A stretch of DNA of 64,000 nucleotides from Thalassobellus citreus (GTDB lineage Bacteria > Bacteroidota > Bacteroidia > Flavobacteriales > Flavobacteriaceae): contig NZ_JBISCC010000125.1 of NCBI RefSeq assembly GCF_044385915.1, positions 124,001-188,000 on the forward strand, given 5' to 3'. Position numbers and translations under genes: made by a program. The notes beneath the pieces are model-generated. The model had not been told where the DNA came from. It ran no database searches and saw only the letters and a list, made by a program, of their open reading frames with translations. This document shows positions 53,717-61,353 of the stretch, in pieces (within the stretch, counting starts at the first letter, position 1; the number at the start of each line of letters is the position of its first letter).

Positions 53717-54886
53717 TTATTTTTTAATGTTAATAGGAAGAAATAATGATGCAGGTAATTGCTTTACTGTACCTATTTGATCCTTAACTGTTATCTTAGC
53801 ATTTTGAGCTTCGTATTGCAGGATAAGCTCGTCAATATTTGGAGTACTATCGTTTACATTACTAATTTCATTGTTGCCAATAGACGTAATGATGTTCCCC
53901 GGTTTCAGTTTAGCACAAGCATCTTCACCCCAAACTGCAGCTACACGTAATTGTCCATTATCTGCACCAGTCATTACGGTACGATTATCGCCATCCCAAA
54001 CAACAGAATCTTCATATGGCATAAAACTATATCGGTTATTCAGATAATCAATAGTAACTTTTCCTAGATCAGTAATTTTAAAGCATAATAACAGATAACC
54101 AACACCGCCTGTTATTACGGGAATATTTTCATAAATATGACCTCCAATGTGCAGATCATTCAGTTTACCTCGATAGAGTTTATCCATTCCTGTTAAACCA
54201 CCTACCATAGAACCCGTTGCTCCTTGGCCATCAACAACATTGTTAATAATTCCAACACTAGTCCACTGCTCAAAACCTTCAACCGAAGGAAGACCAAGCG
54301 CACCAGTTCCATTACCACTATCAAACAATGCAGGGACATCATAAAGTTCATCCTTACCTTGTAATTTGATACTAAAAAGTGGTACGTTTTTCCACAATTT
54401 AAGAGTCTCCCAAGCTGTAATTGAAGGATCCGCCTGATTAGAAAACACCATTGTTTTCTTTTTTGAATTGAACGTAACTACATATTTTGAAAGAATATTG
54501 GCGCCAATAGTACCATCTGCATCCAATGCTGATAATATCACATTATCTGCACTCATGATTATTGCTTCTTGGTTTTCTAAACTCAAATCTCCAATTGTAA
54601 TTTCTGGTATTTCTGCGATAAACAAGTTATTACCAAGTCCCATCATAGATTCCTGAGACTGTTCGTATTGAAGTTTCTCGGCATTTACTAATCGATCAGA
54701 AATACAAGTAATTCCTGCACCTGTATCTACTAAAAACCGATAAGTATTGCCGCCAATAACAACTTCAACTACAGGAACTCCATTTTCATCGGTGTATTTT
54801 AACTCGGTTGCTGAACTTGTTTGTGCTATTAATTGAACACAACCGATTAGCATTAACATGATGCTTATTAAATATCTTTTTTTCAT
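53717..54886 (-). CDS. Secreted aspartyl protease-like (retropepsin/pepsin-type) with PDZ-like tail
   Basis: A 389-residue exported protein (signal MKKRYLISIMLMLIGCVQLI, AQ). The first lobe has the catalytic DTGA motif with D54 (FLVDTGAGITCISD). A second motif LFDSGNGTGALGL near 190 resembles the second aspartic motif of pepsin-like proteases, so a single-chain pseudo-dimer is likely. The last 90 residues (AKLKPGNIITSIGNNEISNV) look like a PDZ-like domain that may bind peptides. It precedes the M16 peptidase in one operon. Proteolytic activity is inferred from motifs. Confidence 0.75.
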   Translation of the reverse strand: MKKRYLISIMLMLIGCVQLIAQTSSATELKYTDENGVPVVEVVIGGNTYRFLVDTGAGITCISDRLVNAEKLQYEQSQESMMGLGNNLFIAEIPEITIGDLSLENQEAIIMSADNVILSALDADGTIGANILSKYVVTFNSKKKTMVFSNQADPSITAWETLKLWKNVPLFSIKLQGKDELYDVPALFDSGNGTGALGLPSVEGFEQWTSVGIINNVVDGQGATGSMVGGLTGMDKLYRGKLNDLHIGGHIYENIPVITGGVGYLLLCFKITDLGKVTIDYLNNRYSFMPYEDSVVWDGDNRTVMTGADNGQLRVAAVWGEDACAKLKPGNIITSIGNNEISNVNDSTPNIDELILQYEAQNAKITVKDQIGTVKQLPASLFLPINIKK

Positions 54887-55132
54887 TTTTAAAATCTGTA
54901 AATATTTTTTGAAGAATGAATGATTTTAACCATTCACTGATAACATAGAAGATATTCTCCTGCTTAATTTAAAAGTCAATCTAGTTCGTGTTTACTGATT
55001 GCATAAGAGGTACGCCAAAGCATCAACAACATATTATTTTAACGTGCTGCAGTGTATCTCATGTAAGCAAACTGTAAACTTTCTTAACAAGCTGAGTTTG
55101 ACATAAAATTATGTATCAATGAGTTTGCTTCC

Positions 55133-56359
55133 TTATTGTTGATTGGCAGGTTGTATTTCCTGAATAAGTTTGATGTATTTTTCTAGTTCTTTTTTAGCCT
55201 TTTGAGCAGGTCCGTATTTTTTAGCTGTCTGATAAAGTTCAAATTTAGTTCCGTACATTGTCGCTCGAACCGAATACGATTGTATGTCTTCACCTGTGGC
55301 ACTAGCAATTAGTTCATCTAACCAACTTACTCCTGCTGTTAAGGCTTCTTTATCTTTCATTTCAGCCAAAGACTTGATAAAAAACATAAAATACTGTCCA
55401 TAAACCTGAGGTGGGAACAATTCCTGCTCATCCACAACATGCATAACTTCTAGCATTTGCTTCCAATCGCCTTTACGAGACAACATAGAGGTGTTCAACC
55501 AAATAGAAGCCATATCTTTACCCTGACCTTCTGCAGTCTGTAAATAATCAACAAAGGCATTATAATTTGTTGGATCATAAGCTGCCAAATTAGGGTTTGT
55601 AGCGAAATCAATAGCTTTACTTACCATAGCATTAGCCAAAGTCATATCTACCATCATTTTTTGATTCTCACCTGGAATAGCATAAAATTTTTCAATATTG
55701 TCGCGCACAACAAGCAAAGTCTTCGATAACGGATCATTTTCCCACTGCATTATTAGTGGCCACATATTGGCTGTTGCCAATTGTTCTAAAAGTAAACTGT
55801 TAAGGAAATCCTTAGTAACTACCCCTATTTCTTTTTCCATATTTGCTGCCATAAGCAATTCTACCAACTTAAGTATAAATACAGGGTCGCGGTCTCCTTT
55901 TTCATATCGTGACATCATTGCTTGTAACCCATTTTCCTTATCGGCAACAAGATTTGCTGCGTCTATCAACCAGTTAGCATCTCCAGAACCTACTAATTTA
56001 TGTGCTGGTTGCTCGGTTTCTGGGTCTATAAAAAACAAAGTTGGCAAAGCTGTTACGCTTAATCTTTGAGCAAATGCTTTACCATCTTCGTCCTTTTCAA
56101 CATTGAAACTGACATTGATAAAATTTTCATTAAATAATGTCCCTACTTTCTCCTGTGTAAAAACATCAGCAGCTAATTTTTTGCACGGGCCACACCAATC
56201 GGCATAACAGTCTACAAAAATTAGTTTATTTTCTTCTTTTGCCTTTTTAACAATCTTTTTCCACGATTTTGTTTCCTCAAAAACAATACCCAGATTTTGC
56301 GCAAAAGAATGGGCTCCTAAAGCTATTAGAAGTGTTAATATGAATAGATTTCTCTTCAT
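55133..56359 (-). CDS. Periplasmic thioredoxin-like protein with helical C-terminal region
   Basis: A 408-residue exported protein (Sec signal MKRNLFILTLLIALGAHSFA). The thioredoxin domain (about 22-150) has the WCGPC active site with C56 and C59, and a likely cis-proline in SVTALPTLFF. The remaining 250 residues are alpha-helical and contain no clear motif; they could be TPR-like. It could reduce or isomerise periplasmic disulfides or act as a scaffold. It follows the surface-protein genes of the SusCD locus after a hairpin, and the gap of 246 bases to the protease gene shows no clear signal except a small TGAATG/CATTCA dyad at 54917-54936. Confidence 0.82.
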   Translation of the reverse strand: MKRNLFILTLLIALGAHSFAQNLGIVFEETKSWKKIVKKAKEENKLIFVDCYADWCGPCKKLAADVFTQEKVGTLFNENFINVSFNVEKDEDGKAFAQRLSVTALPTLFFIDPETEQPAHKLVGSGDANWLIDAANLVADKENGLQAMMSRYEKGDRDPVFILKLVELLMAANMEKEIGVVTKDFLNSLLLEQLATANMWPLIMQWENDPLSKTLLVVRDNIEKFYAIPGENQKMMVDMTLANAMVSKAIDFATNPNLAAYDPTNYNAFVDYLQTAEGQGKDMASIWLNTSMLSRKGDWKQMLEVMHVVDEQELFPPQVYGQYFMFFIKSLAEMKDKEALTAGVSWLDELIASATGEDIQSYSVRATMYGTKFELYQTAKKYGPAQKAKKELEKYIKLIQEIQPANQQ

Positions 56360-56397
56360 CTTTACAATATATTGTTATAGTAATTATTGATATAGAG

Positions 56398-56426
56398 TAC
56401 GGGATTTGATATACAAATCCCGTACA
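56398..56426. terminator. Perfect hairpin after the SusCD-type operon
   Basis: GTACGGGATTTG and CAAATCCCGTAC are perfect 12-base arms around ATATA. It follows the last surface-lipoprotein gene by 8 bases. The minus strand has only a weak T-rich tail, so it may be a terminator, an attenuator before the thioredoxin gene, or an mRNA-stabilising stem. Confidence 0.65.
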
Positions 56427-56433
56427 ACTATTA

Positions 56434-57993
56434 TTATTTAATCAACATAAAGTCAGCTAATGAAATCCCATAAGCACCGTAATAATCTTTATCGGTAAGA
56501 TAGAATCGAATTCTACGAACTTTTTGCGTTTCTTGTGTTTTGTTGAGATATATAAGGGTTGTTTCGCCATTACTATCTCCCAAAGGAATCTCCTCTTTAG
56601 AAGCTACCAGTTGGTATTGTCCACCAGATTCTGCTATTTCTATTTTTATAGACGTTGGTAGTATCGAACTATCTGCAAATAATGATTGAACGACTGTAAA
56701 ACCTCTAATATCCACTTCTTCTCCTAAGTCAATTTCAATTCGGTGCACTCTTAAATCATCACCAACCAACGGATTCCAATCTGAATAACTATCTCCATCA
56801 AACAAACTACTTGAGAATGAATCATAACCTACTTGATCAGCAGGAGTTACTACGTGACTCCACAATGCTGTTACTTCATAAAAATCTAGCATTGGTAATG
56901 TTGGATTCTCTAATCTTACAAACCATTCAGGAGCTTCGTAAAACTCAAAATAGTGATCATTATACTGTTGAACATCTAACTCTAGAACATCATGTGCTAC
57001 GCTTAATGCTGCAAGACTAAGTTCCTTTTCTTTTAACGTAGATTGCGCTAAAAAGTCATATACATAATCTGGTGACAAGTACCTGTTTTTACCAAGATAA
57101 ACAGTTTTCAAGTTTGGAAAATAAAGCAAATCTTCAAGTGACGTTAAATCCTGATCGAATTCTAAAGTCTCTACTTCAGATATAGTACTTGCATCCAGTT
57201 CTGATACATTCAGAAAGTTTTGTACCTGTGCTTGAAAATCGCTATTAAATGCCAATACATCAAGATTCAATGTAATTGTTGAAAACTCAATACTGAAATC
57301 AGGATCATTATCCTTAATCGATTCAATTGTTCCTGTTCGGTATACATTAACATCCTTAGTTAAATCAATTTCAGAGATTAGCAAGTACTTATTCCCATTA
57401 GGCCAGTATTTCGACTCTAAAAACTCTTTTGATAACTCAAGACGCGTTTCAGTTGTTTCGTTTGTCTTGTAATAACCTATCTCAACAGACAAAAGGTTAT
57501 CCTTCCATGAATCAAAAAACAGTAATAAATTTTCGTTTCCTACTTTAAACTGTTTAACAACTACACGTGTAAATGCAGACAACTCTTCGTGTTCATAAGT
57601 GTATGGACGTTCATAGATTGTAGTCTTTAATGAACTTCCTGCTATAGTATTGTCTTCCTCATAACTTATTGATGAGATTGAAAAACTATATTCGTAATTT
57701 TCTAGACCTGGAATTACACAACTTGTTGCATTCTTGTCGATAATAGTATCCATGGTTACATTATCATCTTTCCATTCTATTAAAATAGCATCTCGTGCAA
57801 CGTCTGTTTTATTTTCCCATTTCAAGGTCACTTCTTCCCATCCTGCAATGCCTTCTACATTATAGACTTTTGATAAATATCGGATTGGGCCATCTCCTGA
57901 ATAGTCAGAATAAGTATCCTCTAATGATTCGCAGCTAAAAAACAAGCTAACTAAAAATAAAGGTAATATGGCATATATAAAAATTCTTCTCAT
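56434..57993 (-). CDS. SusE/F-like surface lipoprotein with DUF4998 and F5/8C-type ends
   Basis: A 519-residue lipoprotein. The signal MRRIFIYAILPLFLVSLFFS ends with C21. Residues about 30-110 resemble DUF4998 (Ig-like fold). The last 150 residues (SLFDGDSYSDWNPLVGDDLR, IEIDLGEEVDIRGFTVVQ) form an F5/8 type C (discoidin-like) domain that typically binds carbohydrate. It lies two bases after the upstream stop; the ATG at 57993 is preferred to an earlier TTG. Such proteins help capture substrate for SusCD at the cell surface; its ligand is unknown. Confidence 0.78.
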   Translation of the reverse strand: MRRIFIYAILPLFLVSLFFSCESLEDTYSDYSGDGPIRYLSKVYNVEGIAGWEEVTLKWENKTDVARDAILIEWKDDNVTMDTIIDKNATSCVIPGLENYEYSFSISSISYEEDNTIAGSSLKTTIYERPYTYEHEELSAFTRVVVKQFKVGNENLLLFFDSWKDNLLSVEIGYYKTNETTETRLELSKEFLESKYWPNGNKYLLISEIDLTKDVNVYRTGTIESIKDNDPDFSIEFSTITLNLDVLAFNSDFQAQVQNFLNVSELDASTISEVETLEFDQDLTSLEDLLYFPNLKTVYLGKNRYLSPDYVYDFLAQSTLKEKELSLAALSVAHDVLELDVQQYNDHYFEFYEAPEWFVRLENPTLPMLDFYEVTALWSHVVTPADQVGYDSFSSSLFDGDSYSDWNPLVGDDLRVHRIEIDLGEEVDIRGFTVVQSLFADSSILPTSIKIEIAESGGQYQLVASKEEIPLGDSNGETTLIYLNKTQETQKVRRIRFYLTDKDYYGAYGISLADFMLIK

Positions 57994-57995
57994 AA

Positions 57996-59366
57996 TCAAT
58001 CTTTTTTAGCATATAATTCAATCTCATGAAAGCTCACATAATCATCATAGTTATTATGATAATCTGGAGCGAACAAGTTATCATAGGTATCTAATACCTC
58101 AATTTTAAAATAACGATATGCTGTGCTATCGAATTCCAATGGAATTGAAATATAAACTGGATCTGCAGCTTCCTGCTCAGCTAAACTTGTAATGTAATGC
58201 GTAAAACCTGTACTTTTTTCAACATACCAACGGTCCTCAATAGCCTGCTTCGGATCATTATTAAATGAACCTAGTTCTTTCCAACTTCCAGTTTCTGCAG
58301 TTGGATCTGAGCTTAGTACATAATCATTACAACCATAAACTTTCATTTTACAAGGAACCCTAGTATAATAATCGTAGTTGAAAAGCTCTAGTAGAGTCGT
58401 ATTATCTTCTAACATTGCATAAAACCTCAGCTCACCTACCACATTGGCCTTTTTTATATCGAGTACAAAATACATTTGATCTCCATAAAAATCTTGAGTT
58501 GCTCCTGGGCCGGCATAGAAAGTATATTGAGCAGGTTCCCAACCTGGTTTAGCGTTCTGAAATCGCTGTGTTCCTTTAATATCACCATCAAATAAGTATT
58601 CTGCCCCAAAGCGTACTGGTGATGATGGAATCCAGTCATTCTTATCTTCATACGACAACCAAAAAGGATCAATCAGTTCAAAATCAGTGTTTGGAAGTTT
58701 TACACGAGTGTAAGATTCAACATCTTCCCAGGTTTTGCTTCTAGCAATTCTCTGTTTATAATCTTCTGTTGTAATAATAACCGTATTATAATCAGCTAAC
58801 TGAGACTCATCCAATGAATAAACTCGTGTATCGCCACCTTTAGCAATAGGAAAAGTTTCCACTAAAATACTGTCTTGTAATTTGGTTGTAGGATTTGTTC
58901 CTAAGAAATAAACATTAGCAAAACCACTAACAACCTCAGGTGCTTTGTATGTAACAGCAAATCCATCCCAATAAGGAAGCACCTCTGCTTCATCAAAAAA
59001 GGAGTAAACAGCCGAAGCCAATGTACTGAATGTAAAATCCATAGGTGATGATTCATTATCATTTTTATCCAAATAGGATACGCTAACATTTACACTTGAT
59101 TGAGGCTCATTAAAACCAGTTAATAACATGGATTCATTGCCAAAGCTTGCCAGTTTAACTACTGGCAAACCATATTGATCTTCGTACACCGCTTTAACGC
59201 GATATATTCGTGTATCATCTACTGTGAAACGCATAACAGCTCCACCCTCAACCGCTTCAAATGAGATTGTATCTCGATCGGTTTTGACGTCTAGATAAGC
59301 ATCATCGTCTTTGTTACAGGAATAGATTCCTGCAACAACTAATATTATAAAGAGTATTTTTTTCAT
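57996..59366 (-). CDS. Surface lipoprotein with DUF4959/DUF5000/DUF5126-type domains
   Basis: A 456-residue lipoprotein. The signal MKKILFIILVVAGIYS ends with C17. The region 25-110 resembles DUF4959 (Ig-like), about 115-215 resembles DUF5126, and about 240-456 resembles DUF5000, which is F5/8C-like (FGAEYLFDGDIKGTQRFQ...FKIEVLDTY). These combinations occur right after SusD in many Bacteroidota loci and bind glycans or other polymers on the cell surface. It follows the SusD gene by 18 bases. Domain boundaries are by eye. Confidence 0.78.
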   Translation of the reverse strand: MKKILFIILVVAGIYSCNKDDDAYLDVKTDRDTISFEAVEGGAVMRFTVDDTRIYRVKAVYEDQYGLPVVKLASFGNESMLLTGFNEPQSSVNVSVSYLDKNDNESSPMDFTFSTLASAVYSFFDEAEVLPYWDGFAVTYKAPEVVSGFANVYFLGTNPTTKLQDSILVETFPIAKGGDTRVYSLDESQLADYNTVIITTEDYKQRIARSKTWEDVESYTRVKLPNTDFELIDPFWLSYEDKNDWIPSSPVRFGAEYLFDGDIKGTQRFQNAKPGWEPAQYTFYAGPGATQDFYGDQMYFVLDIKKANVVGELRFYAMLEDNTTLLELFNYDYYTRVPCKMKVYGCNDYVLSSDPTAETGSWKELGSFNNDPKQAIEDRWYVEKSTGFTHYITSLAEQEAADPVYISIPLEFDSTAYRYFKIEVLDTYDNLFAPDYHNNYDDYVSFHEIELYAKKD

Positions 59367-59384
59367 ATTTTAAAAATTATAATT

Positions 59385-61340
59385 TTACCATTCAGGGTTT
59401 TGTACAACTCCTGAGATTATTACTTCCTCACTTTTTATAGGGAAAAAGTAATCACGTGGCGACTGAAACTCTGCTTTATCCCATACTACTAAAGGACCTT
59501 CGTAATTATTGAAATACTCACGAGCATCAGCACCTAGGACATTCCATCCTCTTGGTTTCTTATTTAATTCTGATTGAGCTGTTTTCCATCGGCGAAGATC
59601 CCAAAAACGGTGTCCTTCAAATGCTAGTTCAATCGTTCTTTCTTGACGAATAATATCACGCATGCCTTCCTTAGTAGTAATTTTAGACGGTGATTTCGAA
59701 TATTTGGTCCAAGAATCTTGAACTGTTGGAATTCCTGCACGTTCACGAATCTTATTCAATGAACTGAAAATCTTCTCGCTATTAGAACCTTGAGGACCTT
59801 CATATTCATTCCATGCTTCAGATTGCATTAAATACAAATCGGCCAAACGAATCGCTGGTGTAGGAAGATTAAAACCTAATAATCCATTTAACTGTGTACC
59901 ATAATTATTGGTAGGTACTTCAGAACGCGTTCCTTTCTTCACCCAATACCCAGTCAGGTTTTGTGGGTAATTAGGATCAATATTGTTTTGCTTTAACCCC
60001 ATATCTTGACCTTTGTAAGTCTCCATCAACAAATTATTTTCGCTCCATGAATATGTTCCTCTTTGCCAGTATGTTCCAGAAGATGCAATGTTTGCATAAA
60101 AGCGAGGCTCTCGTTTTAAGTGAAGTAAAAGCACATCTTGAGACAAATCGACAACATTTTTATAGAAGGTGCTAGTTTCACGCCCCATTTTATAACGCCC
60201 TTCGTAATCCCAAGTATTATCCTGATCTATTGGTAAACCGTTTTTTGTATAAAACGATTCTACCATTTTAATACTAGTACCTATATCTCCAAATACATTT
60301 ACATCGTAATGAAAATTTTCGGCACTGGTTCCTACGGCTGGTAGCGTGTTTGCAGACAATGTATTACTAGCCGAAACAAGCATAATCCCTTCTGTTGATG
60401 AGTAATTTGGTGCCCAGATAGACAATTCAATATCTCTCATATTATTAAGCAGAGAAGTTGATGTTTCCGTACTACCAGATATTAATTGGTAACCTACACC
60501 TTCACACAAAGTTATTGCTTCATCAACAGCTTCGGCAGCTATTTTCCATCTCTCGTTATTATATTCTTGATTAAATAATAGCTCTCCATCACGATTAGTA
60601 AAATTAGAGTAATTTGAATTGCCATTAAATAAAGGTGAAGCATGATATAACAAAACTTTTGCCTTGAGTGCTAGAGCGCCCTCTTTAGAAAAATACTGAT
60701 AACGTTCAGGGTTTTTATCTGATATAAGTTTTAAATCTGGAATAGCAGCATCAAGTAAGCTTACAATTTCGGCAAAGCAAGAATCAACATGACTACGAGC
60801 TACTTGCATTTCTTCAAGAGGTGCCCATACGTCAATATTCTCAGGAACTAAAACTATAGGCCCGTAACGTTTTACCATTTCAAAGTAATAATAAGCTTTA
60901 ACAGCCTTTACTTCTGCTGTCCAAGTCTCTAATTCACCATCGTAAAGGTTATAAACCTCATCAATATGATCTAGAAAAGTATTACAATAACGAATTGTAT
61001 TGTATATACCATCATAGGTCCATAAATTTCCATAAGGCTCAACGGTCGATTGTAGTCCATCACCAATATAGAACATAGAATGGAACCTTGTAGCACGAGC
61101 ATATTGTCCTGCTACATATTCGTCACCTCCCAATATACCTGGATCTGAAAATTCTCCTCCATATAAAAAAGGTACTGCTCTATATGCACTTTTCATCCAT
61201 CGTTCGGCACCATCTCTTGTTTCAAATATTGCCGGAATATCTAAAATGTCGTCTTCTGGAGCTACATCCAGGTAGTCTGAACATGATGAGAATAATAAGA
61301 TTATCCCCATACAACTAACTAATATATTTTTTAATTTCAT
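59385..61340 (-). CDS. SusD/RagB family outer-membrane nutrient-binding lipoprotein
   Basis: A 651-residue surface lipoprotein that binds the polymer ligand and lids the SusC channel. The signal MKLKNILVSCMGIILLFSS ends with C20 (SSCSDYLDV is a classic SusD start). The N-terminal TPR-like region holds YNTIRYCNTFLDHID and AEVKAVKAYYYFEMVKRYGP, and the C-terminal RERAGIPTV and ELAFEGHRFWDLRRW are the RagB/SusD signature. It follows the SusC gene by 13 bases. Confidence 0.95.
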   Translation of the reverse strand: MKLKNILVSCMGIILLFSSCSDYLDVAPEDDILDIPAIFETRDGAERWMKSAYRAVPFLYGGEFSDPGILGGDEYVAGQYARATRFHSMFYIGDGLQSTVEPYGNLWTYDGIYNTIRYCNTFLDHIDEVYNLYDGELETWTAEVKAVKAYYYFEMVKRYGPIVLVPENIDVWAPLEEMQVARSHVDSCFAEIVSLLDAAIPDLKLISDKNPERYQYFSKEGALALKAKVLLYHASPLFNGNSNYSNFTNRDGELLFNQEYNNERWKIAAEAVDEAITLCEGVGYQLISGSTETSTSLLNNMRDIELSIWAPNYSSTEGIMLVSASNTLSANTLPAVGTSAENFHYDVNVFGDIGTSIKMVESFYTKNGLPIDQDNTWDYEGRYKMGRETSTFYKNVVDLSQDVLLLHLKREPRFYANIASSGTYWQRGTYSWSENNLLMETYKGQDMGLKQNNIDPNYPQNLTGYWVKKGTRSEVPTNNYGTQLNGLLGFNLPTPAIRLADLYLMQSEAWNEYEGPQGSNSEKIFSSLNKIRERAGIPTVQDSWTKYSKSPSKITTKEGMRDIIRQERTIELAFEGHRFWDLRRWKTAQSELNKKPRGWNVLGADAREYFNNYEGPLVVWDKAEFQSPRDYFFPIKSEEVIISGVVQNPEW

Positions 61341-61353
61341 AATTAATTTTTTG

